In this document: piece after piece, positions 15,884 through 26,877 of the stretch
Position numbering within the stretch: position 1 is the first letter of the stretch
Layout of the letters: every line of letters begins with the position of its first letter
Source of the DNA: Ilumatobacteraceae bacterium
GTDB lineage: Bacteria > Actinomycetota > Acidimicrobiia > Acidimicrobiales > Ilumatobacteraceae
Length of the DNA stretch: 59,412 nucleotides
Direction of reading: 5' to 3'
NCBI GenBank assembly: GCA_025463305.1
Contig: JAOBWK010000099.1
Coordinates: forward strand, 1-59,412
Translations under genes and position numbers: made by a program
The notes under the pieces: model-generated
Database searches by the model: none
What the model saw: only the letters and a program-made list of their open reading frames with translations
Told to the model about the DNA's origin: nothing

Positions 15884-16680
15884 GCCGCAGCCACGGCGGC
15901 GGCCACGTGGGCGTGGAGCAGCCCGGCGATCTCGACCGCGAGCTCCTGGACGATCATGTGACCACCCGGCAGCTCGTGCAGCGTCGATCCCGCGATCTCG
16001 CCGTGGAGCGCACGGCTGTGGCTCACGTCGACCCAGCGGTCCTCGATCCCGCCGATGACCAACGTGGGTGCCGTGATGGCCGGGACGAGCGATGAGATGT
16101 CGAGCGTGATGTCGAGATCGAGGTGGGCCAGCGAGCCCGGCGCGAGCATGCTCGCCGTCAACGGCAGCAGCGAGTCGATCACCGACTCGGCCACGCCGAG
16201 CGCCGTCACCGTGAACCCGTCGGCCATCGCGTAGAGCATGAAGAGCTGCGGGTCGGCGGTGATCAGCCGCTTCCACAGCTCGAACGTGACGCGCATGCGC
16301 GCATCGGCCGCGATCCAGCCGCACAGCGACGTCGCCGATGCGACCCGGTGTGGTGCGGTCCCGGCGATCGCGAGTGCGACCACCGCGCCGAGCGAGTAGC
16401 CGGCGACGTGGAAGGTGTCGTGACCGAGGTGGCTCATCAGCGCGAGCGACCGCTCGACCACGCCGTCGATCGTCATCGGCTCCGTCGGCATCGACGACTC
16501 GCCGCTGCCGGGGAGCTCGACGAGCACGTACCGGTACGTGTCGGCGGGCATCGCGGCACGCACCATGTCCCACGCCGTGCGGGTCATCGTCGTGCCGTGG
16601 ATCATCAACAGTGGTGTGCCGTCGTCAGGCCCCTCGACCGCGTAGCCGACCGTTGCGTCACCGACCTGGAGCGTTGCCAT
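15880..16680 (-). CDS. Alpha/beta-fold hydrolase
   Basis: A 266-residue hydrolase with the oxyanion HG motif (LLMIHGTTMTRTAW), nucleophile elbow GYSLG (Ser96), an acid in GGIEDRWVD and the catalytic His in LPGGHMI. Family members act on esters, lactones or C-C bonds, and the sequence does not identify the substrate. A TACGTT box ends 6 nt before the ATG, pointing to a leaderless transcript that continues into the thioesterase gene. The TetR gene lies 30 nt upstream on the same strand. Confidence 0.88.
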   Translation of the reverse strand: MATLQVGDATVGYAVEGPDDGTPLLMIHGTTMTRTAWDMVRAAMPADTYRYVLVELPGSGESSMPTEPMTIDGVVERSLALMSHLGHDTFHVAGYSLGAVVALAIAGTAPHRVASATSLCGWIAADARMRVTFELWKRLITADPQLFMLYAMADGFTVTALGVAESVIDSLLPLTASMLAPGSLAHLDLDITLDISSLVPAITAPTLVIGGIEDRWVDVSHSRALHGEIAGSTLHELPGGHMIVQELAVEIAGLLHAHVAAAVAAA

Positions 16681-16710
16681 GCCCGCAACGTAGCCCCGCC
16701 GCGCGAGGCG

Positions 16711-17322
16711 TCAGGGCACGAGCGCGCTGCGGAAGAAGCCCAGCACGTGCTGCAGGCGCACCTCGAGCAACCGCTCCGACAGCGGCTCGTCGTCGAGCAG
16801 GCCGCCGAGGAACGGCGCGTCGGAGAAGTAGCTGAGCAGCGCGCCGTAACCGGTGAGCAGCAGCTGCTCGGGATCGTGGGCGCGGAAGTTGCCGGCATCC
16901 ATCTCGCGCTGGAAGTAGCCGGCCGCGCTGTCGAACGCTGGACGCAGCACGCCCGACAGGTCGATGCCGAGGTGCGCGCCGTTGTCGAGCGCCTCGCGCC
17001 GCATCAAGCGCACGTAGTCGGGGTTGTCGCTGAAGAACCGGAAGCCGGCGATGAGCACGGACTCGACCTTGGTCCAGCCGCGCTCGGTGCTACCGATCGC
17101 ACCCTCGAGCCGATCGAACCAGTCCGACAGGAGGCGTTCGAACACCTCGCCGTACAGCACCTCCTTCGACGCGAAGTGGTGCAGCAGGCTCGGCCGGCGG
17201 ATGCCGACGGCGGCCGCGATGTCGTTCAACGAGGTGCCGTCGTAGCCAGCTTCGGCGAAGCAGTGCAGCGCTTCGATCACGATCTGGTCGCGGGTCGAGA
17301 GGTGCTCCCCGCCTTCGGTCAT
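16711..17322 (-). CDS. TetR/AcrR-family transcriptional regulator
   Basis: A 203-residue repressor-type protein. The N-terminal helix-turn-helix domain covers about residues 8-56 ([44 protein letters not shown]); the remainder is the divergent ligand-binding helical domain. The gene faces nagA across only 19 bp, and each start codon sits 7 nt after a -10-like hexamer, so the two promoters overlap. It could regulate itself, nagA or the hydrolase-thioesterase genes downstream. The ligand is unknown. Confidence 0.92.
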   Translation of the reverse strand: MTEGGEHLSTRDQIVIEALHCFAEAGYDGTSLNDIAAAVGIRRPSLLHHFASKEVLYGEVFERLLSDWFDRLEGAIGSTERGWTKVESVLIAGFRFFSDNPDYVRLMRREALDNGAHLGIDLSGVLRPAFDSAAGYFQREMDAGNFRAHDPEQLLLTGYGALLSYFSDAPFLGGLLDDEPLSERLLEVRLQHVLGFFRSALVP

Positions 17323-17341
17323 TGCGCGTATCGTACAGCAC
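17323..17341. promoter_or_regulatory. Overlapping divergent promoters of tetR and nagA
   Basis: The 19-bp gap holds TATCGT (plus, 17329-17334) 7 nt before the nagA GTG and TACGAT (minus, 17335-17330) 7 nt before the tetR ATG. The two hexamers overlap almost completely around a GTA/TAC dyad. RNA polymerase could serve only one direction at a time, and both transcripts would be leaderless. A TetR operator here would cover both. Confidence 0.5.
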
Positions 17342-18457
17342 GTGTCCTCGACCACGGCCCGGCGAGTCCTCACCGCGGCGGGCTGGAGCGGTCCGTCCGA
17401 GGTGGTCGTCGACGATGCCGGCACCGTCGTCGAGATCCGTCCCACCGACCGCGCGACGCCCGATGTGGACCTCGTCCCGGGCTTCGTCGACGTGCAGGTG
17501 AACGGCATCGACGACATCGACATCGCGTCGGCCACCGGCGACGAGTGGCGCCGGCTCGGCGAGCGGCTGCTCGACCAGGGCGTCACCGCGTGGTGCCCCA
17601 CGCTCGTCACGGCGCGGCTCGACCGCTTCGCCCAGCCGCTGCAACGGATGGACGAGGCACGTCGGTCGGCCGCTGCGACTCGGCTTCCCGCGATCATCGG
17701 TGCGCACCTCGAAGGGCCGTTCCTCGGTGGCGCGCCGGGTGCCCACCCGCGCCACCTGCTCGCCCCGATCGACCTCGAGTGGCTGGCAGCGCTTCCGCCG
17801 ATCGTGCGCCTCGTGACGCTCGCCGCCGAGCTGCCCGGTGCGGCGGATGCGGCCCGTGCGCTGACGGCGCGCGGGATCGTCGTGTCGATCGGCCACAGCA
17901 CGCCCGCCGTCGCCGACGTCGAGGCGATGGTCGACGCCGGGGCCACCATGGTGACCCACCTGTTCAACGGGATGTCCGGGGTGCACCACCGCGAGCCGGG
18001 GCTCGCGTCGATCGCGCTCGTCGACGACCGGCTCTCCGTCGGGCTCATCGCCGACCTCGTCCACGTTCACCCGCTGGCCATCCGGCTCGCGTTCCGGTCC
18101 AAGCCGGCCGACCGGATCGTGCTCGTCACCGATGCCGTGGCCTGGCGGGCGAACGGACACGACGGCGGCGGCACGATCGGCGCGGTCCGGATGGCGATGC
18201 GTGACGGTGCGCCCCGGCTCGCCGACGGCACGCTCGCGGGCAGCGCGGCGACGATGGACGAGTGCGTGCGCCACGTCGTCGAGGCCTGCGGCGTGCCGCT
18301 GGATCGTGCAGTCCAGGCGGCGTCGACCAACCCGGCGGCGCTGATGGGGTGCGCCGATCGCGGACGGATCGCCGTCGGATGCCGCGGCGACTTCGTGGCG
18401 CTCGGCGATGGCCTGTCCATCGACGGCGTCTGGCTCGGCGGCGTGCGCGTCCGCTGA
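17342..18457 (+). CDS. nagA: N-acetylglucosamine-6-phosphate deacetylase
   Basis: NagA removes acetate from GlcNAc-6-phosphate in amino-sugar and cell-wall recycling. The 371-residue amidohydrolase shows [10 protein letters not shown] at 46-55, the metal-site HLEGPF (His122, Glu124), GHS (His185), THLFNGMSG (His206) and the catalytic Asp264 in [25 protein letters not shown] and [10 protein letters not shown] are typical of the C-terminal part. No PTS, nagB or kinase gene is adjacent. The GTG start 7 nt after TATCGT suggests a leaderless message, and the divergent TetR gene is the obvious candidate regulator. Confidence 0.92.
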   Translation: MSSTTARRVLTAAGWSGPSEVVVDDAGTVVEIRPTDRATPDVDLVPGFVDVQVNGIDDIDIASATGDEWRRLGERLLDQGVTAWCPTLVTARLDRFAQPLQRMDEARRSAAATRLPAIIGAHLEGPFLGGAPGAHPRHLLAPIDLEWLAALPPIVRLVTLAAELPGAADAARALTARGIVVSIGHSTPAVADVEAMVDAGATMVTHLFNGMSGVHHREPGLASIALVDDRLSVGLIADLVHVHPLAIRLAFRSKPADRIVLVTDAVAWRANGHDGGGTIGAVRMAMRDGAPRLADGTLAGSAATMDECVRHVVEACGVPLDRAVQAASTNPAALMGCADRGRIAVGCRGDFVALGDGLSIDGVWLGGVRVR

Positions 18458-18502
18458 CGCTGTGCGCCTCCCGCGGACCATCATGCCGTTACCCTCCTCG
18501 GC

Positions 18503-18898
18503 ATGCAGATCGTCTCCGCGCTGTTCGTCGAGAACTTCGAGCTCCGCCAGGCCCCCGGCCCGTCCACCCGCATCGACCTGACCGGTGCGATGTTCTCGAT
18601 GGCGGCACCCTCACGGGTGCCCGTCACCCTGTCGCCGCACCTCGTCGCGCTGATCTCGTGCCCGCCCGACGAGCCGGGCAGCGGCGTGTTCGAGGTGGTG
18701 TTCCGAAAGGGACGCATGGAGACCGACGAGCAGATCGCTCGAAACGTCAGCCCGTTCACGGTGGACCCCGGCAAGTTCACCTACCGGCTGGTCAAGGGCG
18801 ACCTCGAGTTCACCGAGTACGGGCAGATCTTCGCCCATTGCCGCATCGATCGCGGCCCGTGGCACCTCGTCCCGTTCAGCTTGCTGCCACCTGTCTGA
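18503..18898 (+). CDS. Uncharacterised protein (DUF6941-like)
   Basis: A 131-residue soluble protein that resembles the widespread DUF6941 group: it opens with a short strand, MQIVSALFVENFELR, and continues with alternating beta segments such as RIDLTGAMFSM and FTEYGQIFAHCRID. There is no signal peptide or membrane segment. A TACCCT box at 18490-18495 ends 7 nt before the ATG, giving a leaderless start. It lies between nagA and the transketolase gene, which has its own promoter. The function is unknown and the family assignment is tentative. Confidence 0.8.
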   Translation: MQIVSALFVENFELRQAPGPSTRIDLTGAMFSMAAPSRVPVTLSPHLVALISCPPDEPGSGVFEVVFRKGRMETDEQIARNVSPFTVDPGKFTYRLVKGDLEFTEYGQIFAHCRIDRGPWHLVPFSLLPPV

Positions 18899-18937
18899 AC
18901 AGCAGGTGGATGGGGGTCTCGCCAGGTCGTCAGCGGG

Positions 18938-18943
18938 TACAGT
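18938..18943 (+). promoter_or_regulatory. -10 box of the transketolase gene, leaderless
   Basis: TACAGT ends 7 nt before the GTG at 18951. This favours the GTG over an in-frame ATG at 18906, which would lie upstream of the box. Confidence 0.5.
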
Positions 18944-18950
18944 CGGACCC

Positions 18951-20930
18951 GTGCCTTCGACGTTGACCCCCGAACAGGATTCCGCAGCCATCAGCCTCGT
19001 GCGGGGCTTCGCGATGGATGCGCCGCTCTACTCCAAGAGCGGTCACCAGGGCACGGCGATGGCGCTCGCTCCCCTGGCGCACGTGCTCTACAGCCGGATC
19101 ATGCAGCACGATCCGAAGAATCCGCACTGGCCCGACCGCGACCGCTTCGTGCTCAGCAACGGCCACGCCAGCATCCTCCAGTACTCGATGCTCTACCTCA
19201 ACGGCTACGGCCTCGAGCTCGACGACATCAAGGCGTTCCGCCAATGGGACTCACTCACCCCCGGCCACCCCGAGGCCGGGCACACCATCGGCATCGAGGT
19301 CACCACCGGGCCACTCGGGCAGGGCGTCGCCAACTCGGTGGGCATGGCCATCGCCGAGCGGATCCTCGCCGATCGCTTCGGCACGGACCTCCAGTCGCAC
19401 CACACCTTCGTGCTCGCCGGCGACGGCTGCTTCATGGAGGGCGTGAGCCACGAGGCCGCGTCACTCGCCGGTCACCTCGGCCTCGGCGGGCTCGTGGTGG
19501 TCTACGACGACAACCACATCACCATCGACGGCGACACCAACCTCACGTACAACGACAACGTGCCCGAGCGGTTCAAGGCGTACGGCTGGCACGTGGAGCA
19601 GCTGGGTGAGATGGCCAACGACCTCGACGGTCTCGAGGCCGCGATCCGCCGCGCGATGGCCGTCACCGACAAGCCGAGCCTGCTCGTGCTGCGCAGCCAC
19701 ATCGCCTACCCGTCGCCCGACCTCCTCGACGATCACAAGGCACACGGCAACCCGTTCACGCTGGAGCAGGTCAACCGCACCAAGGACGTGATGGGCATCC
19801 CCGAGGAGCCGTTCTGGGCACCCGCCGACCTCGTCGACGCCTACCGCAACCACGCCGCGGCCAACGGCAAGGAGGCCTTCGACGCCTGGCAGGCCCGCTT
19901 CGACGCCGCCGACATCGACAAGGCCGCGTGGGACGCGTGCTGGAACGCCACCGGCATCGCCGGATGGACGGATTCGCTGCCCGTGTTCGAGCAGGGCGAG
20001 ATGGTCCCCACCCGCGAGGCGATCCAGAAGGCGTTCGACGCCACCATCGCCGGCGTTCCCGGGCTCGTCGCCGGCGCCGCCGACCTCACCGGCAACACCG
20101 GCACCAAGCTCGCCGGACAGACCATCCAGGCCAAGGAGACCCCCGGTGGCCGGCAGGTCCACTACGGCATCCGCGAGCACGGCATGGGCTCGGCGATGGT
20201 CGGCATGGCCAAGCACGGCGGCATCATCCCGGCGGGCGGCACGTTCTTCGTGTTCCTCGACTACATGCGTCCGCCCGTGCGCCTGGCCGCGCTGTCGAAG
20301 GCCAAGGTGCTGTTCGTGTTCACCCACGACTCCGTCGGCGTCGGCGAGGACGGCCCCACCCACCAGCCGGTCGAGCACATCGCCACGCTGCGCGCCATCC
20401 CCCACCTGCAGGTCATCCGCCCCGCCGATGCCAACGAAACCGCCCAGGCGTGGCGCGCCGTCGTCGAGCACGACGGCCCCACAGCGCTGGTGCTGAGCCG
20501 GCAGGCCATCCCCGTCGTCACCGACGGCTCGGCCGTCGCGGTCGGCGCGGCCACCATTGTCGCCACCGCCTCGCCGCAGATCGTGCTGGTCGGCACGGGC
20601 AGCGAGGTGCACGTGTGCGTCGCCGCGGCGAAGACGCTGGCCGATCGGGGCATCAGCGCCAACGTCGTCTCGATGCCGTCGTGGGACCGCTTCGAGGCCC
20701 AGGACACCGCGCACAAGCAGTCCGTGTTCCCCACCGGCGTGCCCGTGCTGTCGGTCGAGGCCGCCGTCACCTTCGGCTGGGCGGAGTACGCCGACGAGTC
20801 GATCGGCATCGACCGATTCGGCGCCAGCGCACCCGGCGCCCTCGTGCTCGACAAGCTCGGCATCAACGCCGATCACGTGGTGGACCGCGCCGCCGCGCTG
20901 GTCGCCGCGTCCACCGCACCGCATCCCTGA
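18951..20930 (+). CDS. tkt: Transketolase
   Basis: Transketolase moves two-carbon units between sugar phosphates in the pentose phosphate pathway, using thiamine diphosphate. The 659 residues carry the N-terminal SKSGHQGTAMALAP, TPGHPEAG, the cofactor motif GDGCFMEGVSHEAASLAGH (from 157) ending in DDNHITIDG, and the second-domain YGIREHGMGSAMVGMA and GEDGPTHQPVEH. An ATG at 18906 would add 15 residues, but GTG 18951 follows a -10 box by 7 nt and matches the usual N-terminus. The transaldolase gene follows 43 nt downstream, forming a non-oxidative pentose phosphate pair. Confidence 0.95.
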   Translation: MPSTLTPEQDSAAISLVRGFAMDAPLYSKSGHQGTAMALAPLAHVLYSRIMQHDPKNPHWPDRDRFVLSNGHASILQYSMLYLNGYGLELDDIKAFRQWDSLTPGHPEAGHTIGIEVTTGPLGQGVANSVGMAIAERILADRFGTDLQSHHTFVLAGDGCFMEGVSHEAASLAGHLGLGGLVVVYDDNHITIDGDTNLTYNDNVPERFKAYGWHVEQLGEMANDLDGLEAAIRRAMAVTDKPSLLVLRSHIAYPSPDLLDDHKAHGNPFTLEQVNRTKDVMGIPEEPFWAPADLVDAYRNHAAANGKEAFDAWQARFDAADIDKAAWDACWNATGIAGWTDSLPVFEQGEMVPTREAIQKAFDATIAGVPGLVAGAADLTGNTGTKLAGQTIQAKETPGGRQVHYGIREHGMGSAMVGMAKHGGIIPAGGTFFVFLDYMRPPVRLAALSKAKVLFVFTHDSVGVGEDGPTHQPVEHIATLRAIPHLQVIRPADANETAQAWRAVVEHDGPTALVLSRQAIPVVTDGSAVAVGAATIVATASPQIVLVGTGSEVHVCVAAAKTLADRGISANVVSMPSWDRFEAQDTAHKQSVFPTGVPVLSVEAAVTFGWAEYADESIGIDRFGASAPGALVLDKLGINADHVVDRAAALVAASTAPHP

Positions 20931-20973
20931 AACTCATCGCCCCCAACCGATCGATCACCCGTAGGAGCCCCAC

Positions 20974-22086
20974 ATGGACCGCCTCGTTCAACTCGCCACC
21001 GACTTCGGCCAGAGCCCGTGGCTCGACAACCTGAAGCGTGGCTACATCACCTCCGGCCAGCTGCAGGCCCTCGTCGACCGCGGCGTGCGCGGCCTGACGT
21101 CGAACCCCACCATCTTCCAGAAGGCCATCCAGGGTTCGCCCGATTACGACGAGCAGTTCACGACGCTCGTCAAGGGTGGCGAGCACCCGATCGTCGACGA
21201 CTACTGGTCGATGGTGCTGCAGGACATCAACAGCGCGCTCGACATCCTCGAGCCGGTGTACGACAAGACCGCTGGGCTCGACGGCTACGTCAGCGTCGAG
21301 GTGGCCCCCAGCCTCGCCCACGACTCGGCGGGCACCGAGTCCGCCGCCCGCGAGCTGCACCAGCGCGTCGCGCGCAAGAACCTGATGGTCAAGATCCCGG
21401 GCACGGCCGAGGGCCTGCCCGCCATCAAGGCGATGATCTCCGAGGGGCGCAGCATCAACGTCACCCTCATCTTCAGCCTCGATCGCTACGAGCAGGTCAT
21501 GGAGGCCTACATCTCCGGGCTCGAGGCCTATGCCGCCACCGACGGCTCCGATCTGTCCAAGGTCGCGAGCGTCGCGAGCTTCTTCATCAGCCGGGTCGAC
21601 ACCGAGATCGACCGCCGGCTCGAGGCCATCGGCACCGACGAGGCGCTGTCGCTGCGCGGCAAGGGTGCGGTCGCCCAGGGCAAGCTCGCCTACGGCCTGT
21701 TCCAGCAGACCTTCAGCGGTCCTCGCTGGGAGGCGCTCGCCGCCAAGGGCGCCCGCGTCCAGCGCCCGCTGTGGGCCTCGACCAGCACCAAGAACCCGGC
21801 CTACCCCGACACGCTATACGTCGACGAGCTGATCGGTCCCGACACCGTGAACACCCTCCCCGATGCCACCCTCGAGGCGTTCGCGGACCACGGCCACCTC
21901 GTCCGCCGGGTCGATGCCGACGTCGAGGCCTCGCTGTTCGCGTGGGAGCAGCTGGCCGTCGTGGGCGTCGACACCGACGATGTCGGCGAGACGCTGGAGC
22001 GCGAGGGCGTGTCCTCGTTCCAGAAGAGCTTCGACGAGCTGATCGACGCGCTGCAGACGAAGGCCACTGAACTCGCTGCGGAGTAG
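20974..22086 (+). CDS. tal: Transaldolase
   Basis: Transaldolase transfers a dihydroxyacetone unit from sedoheptulose-7-phosphate to glyceraldehyde-3-phosphate. The 370 residues are of the longer actinobacterial type. GLTSNPTIFQKAI and the Schiff-base motif NLMVKIPGT (Lys140) are clear, followed by INVTLIFS and the RPLWASTSTKNPAYPDTLYVDELIGPDTVNT block. A ribosome-binding GGAG lies 6 nt before the ATG, which fits translation from the tkt message. The gene is followed by a dyad and the lon control region. Confidence 0.95.
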   Translation: MDRLVQLATDFGQSPWLDNLKRGYITSGQLQALVDRGVRGLTSNPTIFQKAIQGSPDYDEQFTTLVKGGEHPIVDDYWSMVLQDINSALDILEPVYDKTAGLDGYVSVEVAPSLAHDSAGTESAARELHQRVARKNLMVKIPGTAEGLPAIKAMISEGRSINVTLIFSLDRYEQVMEAYISGLEAYAATDGSDLSKVASVASFFISRVDTEIDRRLEAIGTDEALSLRGKGAVAQGKLAYGLFQQTFSGPRWEALAAKGARVQRPLWASTSTKNPAYPDTLYVDELIGPDTVNTLPDATLEAFADHGHLVRRVDADVEASLFAWEQLAVVGVDTDDVGETLEREGVSSFQKSFDELIDALQTKATELAAE

Positions 22087-22114
22087 TTCTATTCCCACGC
22101 GGTGACTCAGCTGC

Positions 22115-22135
22115 CTTGAGTCACATCGACTCAGG
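22115..22135 (+). promoter_or_regulatory. HAIR-like HspR operator upstream of lon
   Basis: CTTGAGT-N7-ACTCAGG matches 13 of 14 fixed positions of the HspR-associated inverted repeat (CTTGAGT-N7-ACTCAAG). It lies 7 bp before the lon -35 element. In Streptomyces the heat-shock repressor HspR uses such sites, including one at lon. An overlapping perfect 8-bp dyad, GTGACTCA and complement, spans 22102-22124. Confidence 0.72.
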
Positions 22136-22141
22136 ATCCAG

Positions 22142-22169
22142 TTGCTTTCGGATCGCAAGTCTGTAGCGT
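22142..22169 (+). promoter_or_regulatory. lon promoter
   Basis: TTGCTT (22142-22147) and TAGCGT (22164-22169) are separated by 16 bp. The -10 box ends 7 nt before the lon ATG, so the mRNA is probably leaderless. The HAIR-like repeat lies just upstream. Confidence 0.6.
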
Positions 22170-22176
22170 TCCGCTC

Positions 22177-24561
<2,385 letters not shown>

Positions 24562-24568
24562 AAACAGA

Positions 24569-24606
24569 AACGTGGGTGGTGCCATCCGCTTGGCACCACC
24601 CACGTT
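24569..24606 (+). terminator. Terminator of lon
   Basis: A perfect 15-bp stem (AACGTGGGTGGTGCC and complement) with an 8-nt loop, starting 7 nt after the lon stop and followed by CCGTTTC. Confidence 0.8.
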
Positions 24607-24615
24607 CCGTTTCGA

Positions 24616-24725
24616 GGCTGGTGCCATCCGCGGACACCAGCCGGTTGTGAGCACCCGACGGCGAGACACGGGTCCGCCGGGCTTCCCGCTCGAAGGGGAC
24701 GGCCCTCGGGGAGGCTCGGGCCGTC
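24616..24725. other. Two further hairpins in the lon-LOG intergenic region
   Basis: The 244-bp gap after lon holds no gene. Besides the terminator it contains an 8-bp stem at 24616-24642 (GGCTGGTG and complement) and another at 24698-24725 (GACGGCCC and complement). The terminator and the first of these share the 12-mer GGTGCCATCCGC (24578-24589 and 24620-24631). The rest, up to the TAGGGT box at 24794-24799, shows nothing recognisable. Confidence 0.4.
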
Positions 24726-24793
24726 ACCGATCAAGAGTGGATCGGCGGTCGTCGATGACGGGCTCCGCGAAAGAATTCCGAATTTCTGAGACC

Positions 24794-24799
24794 TAGGGT
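24794..24799 (+). promoter_or_regulatory. -10 box of the LOG-family gene, leaderless
   Basis: TAGGGT ends 6 nt before the GTG start at 24806. Confidence 0.45.
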
Positions 24800-24805
24800 G
24801 CTGGC

Positions 24806-25837
24806 GTGACCCCTGCGCTCTCCGCCGACGTGGCAGCCGCTGTCCAACACCTGCTCGATGTGCTCGGTCCGGCGGCCGATCGACGGCTCGCCGCCGACCT
24901 GCTCACGGCGTCGGCCGGGATGATCGCCGACCACCCGGCAACGCTCGACCTCAAGATCGCGGCCTCGGCCGTGATGGAGATGCGCGACGCCTACGACGTG
25001 TTCGCGCCGTACCACGATCGGCGCAAGGTGACCATCTTCGGCTCGGCGCGCACCACGGTCGCCGATCCCCTGTACGCCCAGGCCCGCGACGTGGCCGCGC
25101 ACCTCGCCGATCACGACTGGATGGTGGTCACCGGTGCGGGCCCCGGCATCATGCAGGCCGCGATGGAGGGCGCCGGCCGCGATCACAGCATCGGCGTGGC
25201 CATCCGCCTGCCGTTCGAGCAGGGCGCCAACCCGGTGATCGCCGGCGATGCCAAGTACGTCAGCATGAAGTACTTCTTCACCCGCAAGCTGATGCTGGTC
25301 AAGGAGAGCAGTGCGTTCATCTGCCTGCCCGGCGGGTTCGGCACGCTCGACGAGACGTTCGAGCTGCTCACCCTCACCCAGACCGGCAAGGGCGTGCCGG
25401 TGCCGATCGTCTTCCTCGACACGCCGGGCGATCCGTACTGGGAGCGCGTGGCCGAGCTCGTCGACGAACAACTCGTGGCCCGCGGTCTGGTCGCCGCGGC
25501 CGACACCAAGCTGTACAGCGTCACCGACACGTGCGAGGCCGCCGTCGCCGAGATCAGCCGCTTCTACTCGAACTACGACAGCCTCCGATACGTGGGCGAC
25601 CAACTCGTGATCCGGATGCAACGGGCTCCCGACGACACCCAGCTGGCCGAGCTCAACGCGACGTTCGGGCACCTGTGCACCAGCGGTTCGATCGAGCGCA
25701 CCTCACCGCTCCCACTGGAGGTGAAGGAGAACGACCGCGTCGGGTTCGCGCGCATCGCCTTCGTCTTCTCCAAGCACGGCTACGGCGATCTCCGTCTGCT
25801 GATCGACACGCTCAACACCTACGGTGTGCCGGCATGA
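24806..25837 (+). CDS. LOG-family (TIGR00730-type) Rossmann protein
   Basis: A 343-residue protein with the central LOG domain at about 70-260. It has KVTIFGSART, TGAGPGIMQAAMEGA, and the nucleotide-site motif PGGFGTLDE at 175-183. LOG enzymes hydrolyse the N-glycosidic bond of nucleoside 5'-monophosphates; many members are annotated as lysine decarboxylase-like without evidence. Here the domain is flanked by an N-terminal helical segment and an extra C-terminal region of about 80 residues, giving the long subtype. The GTG start appears leaderless. It overlaps the MOSC gene by 4 nt. Confidence 0.88.
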   Translation: MTPALSADVAAAVQHLLDVLGPAADRRLAADLLTASAGMIADHPATLDLKIAASAVMEMRDAYDVFAPYHDRRKVTIFGSARTTVADPLYAQARDVAAHLADHDWMVVTGAGPGIMQAAMEGAGRDHSIGVAIRLPFEQGANPVIAGDAKYVSMKYFFTRKLMLVKESSAFICLPGGFGTLDETFELLTLTQTGKGVPVPIVFLDTPGDPYWERVAELVDEQLVARGLVAAADTKLYSVTDTCEAAVAEISRFYSNYDSLRYVGDQLVIRMQRAPDDTQLAELNATFGHLCTSGSIERTSPLPLEVKENDRVGFARIAFVFSKHGYGDLRLLIDTLNTYGVPA

Positions 25838-26667
25838 GGGCCGATCAGATCTGGCGCTACCCGGTGAAGTCGATGCTCGGCGCGCGTGTCGAATCGGCAG
25901 GCATCGACGAGCACGGCATCGTCGGCGACCGGATGTGGGCGTTGCGCGACGAGCAGCGCGATGCGATCGCCAGCGCGCGCAAGCTCGCCGGGCTGTCCCG
26001 GCTCTCCGCGGCCATCGGACCGGCGGGTTCGGCGATCGTCACGCTGCCCGACGGCACCGTTGTCGCCACCGACGATCCTGCGGTCGACGAGCGGTTGAGC
26101 GCGGCCATCGGCCACTCGGTGTCGATGTGGGCGAAGCCGCCGGCTTCGGACCGCGACTTCTACCGGCGCGGCCGGCCGGACAGCGACGATCTGATGGTGG
26201 AGCTGCGGTCGATCTTCGGTCGTCTGGAGGACGAGCCGCTGCCCGACTTCTCCGTGTTCCCGCCGGAGATCCTCGAGTTCGAGTACCCGCCGGGCAACTT
26301 TTATGATGTCTACCCCTTGATGATCATGACCACCAGCGCGCTGCGCAGCATGCGCGAGGCGTTGCCCGACTCGGTGGTCGATGAGCGCCGCTTCCGGCCC
26401 TCACTCGTCGTCGACACGGGCGATGAGGCCGGCCACCCTGAGTTCGGCTGGGTCGGTCGGCAGCTGCGCATCGGCGACGCGCTCCTCCAGATCGGCGCCG
26501 CGTGTCCGCGCTGCGTGGCCGTCACGCGCGAGTACGGCGACGACATGCCCGCCGACCGGTCCGTGCTCCGCCACATCGTCCGCGACCTCGACCAGAACGT
26601 CGGCGTCTACGCCACCGTGCTCGAGACGGGCACGGTGCGCGTCGGCGACTCAGTCGTCGTCGGGTGA
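25834..26667 (+). CDS. MOSC-domain protein
   Basis: A 277-residue protein with an N-terminal MOSC_N barrel (MRADQIWRYPVKSMLG...GDRMWALRD) and a C-terminal MOSC domain. MOSC proteins bind molybdenum cofactor or transfer sulfur; the conserved Cys of the domain is visible in ACPRCVAVT. The ATG overlaps the LOG-family stop (ATGA), which is preferred over longer upstream readings in the same frame. The 3' end overlaps the convergent small gene by 18 nt. The substrate is unknown; N-hydroxylated-compound reduction is one known role of the family. Confidence 0.88.
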   Translation: MRADQIWRYPVKSMLGARVESAGIDEHGIVGDRMWALRDEQRDAIASARKLAGLSRLSAAIGPAGSAIVTLPDGTVVATDDPAVDERLSAAIGHSVSMWAKPPASDRDFYRRGRPDSDDLMVELRSIFGRLEDEPLPDFSVFPPEILEFEYPPGNFYDVYPLMIMTTSALRSMREALPDSVVDERRFRPSLVVDTGDEAGHPEFGWVGRQLRIGDALLQIGAACPRCVAVTREYGDDMPADRSVLRHIVRDLDQNVGVYATVLETGTVRVGDSVVVG

Positions 26668-26877
26668 TTCGTCGGGCTCGGTCGGGTCGCCGATCGAGCG
26701 CAACAGGTGCGCCGCCTTCTCGACTGCGCGTCGCGCCTGCGTCAGCGATCGCTCGGTGCTCGATCGCTTCGCATCGCCACGGCGCACCGCCGACTTGAGA
26801 TCGCTCAGCGCCGCGTCGGCGATCTCCTCGGCGATCGCGTCGAGTCGATCGGCGAGCGAGTCGTAGGTCTCGCTCAC
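26650..26877 (-). CDS. Small acidic helical protein of unknown function
   Basis: A 75-residue protein, predicted almost wholly helical (SLADRLDAIAEEIADAALSDLKSAVRRG; EKAAHLLRSIG), with an acidic tail DEPDESPDDD-like in character. The GTG start overlaps the glcF stop by 4 nt (GTGA), so it is translationally coupled to the glycolate oxidase Fe-S subunit. A longer reading in this frame is only the opposite frame of glcF. No family is recognised. Confidence 0.68.
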   Translation of the reverse strand: MSETYDSLADRLDAIAEEIADAALSDLKSAVRRGDAKRSSTERSLTQARRAVEKAAHLLRSIGDPTEPDESPDDD

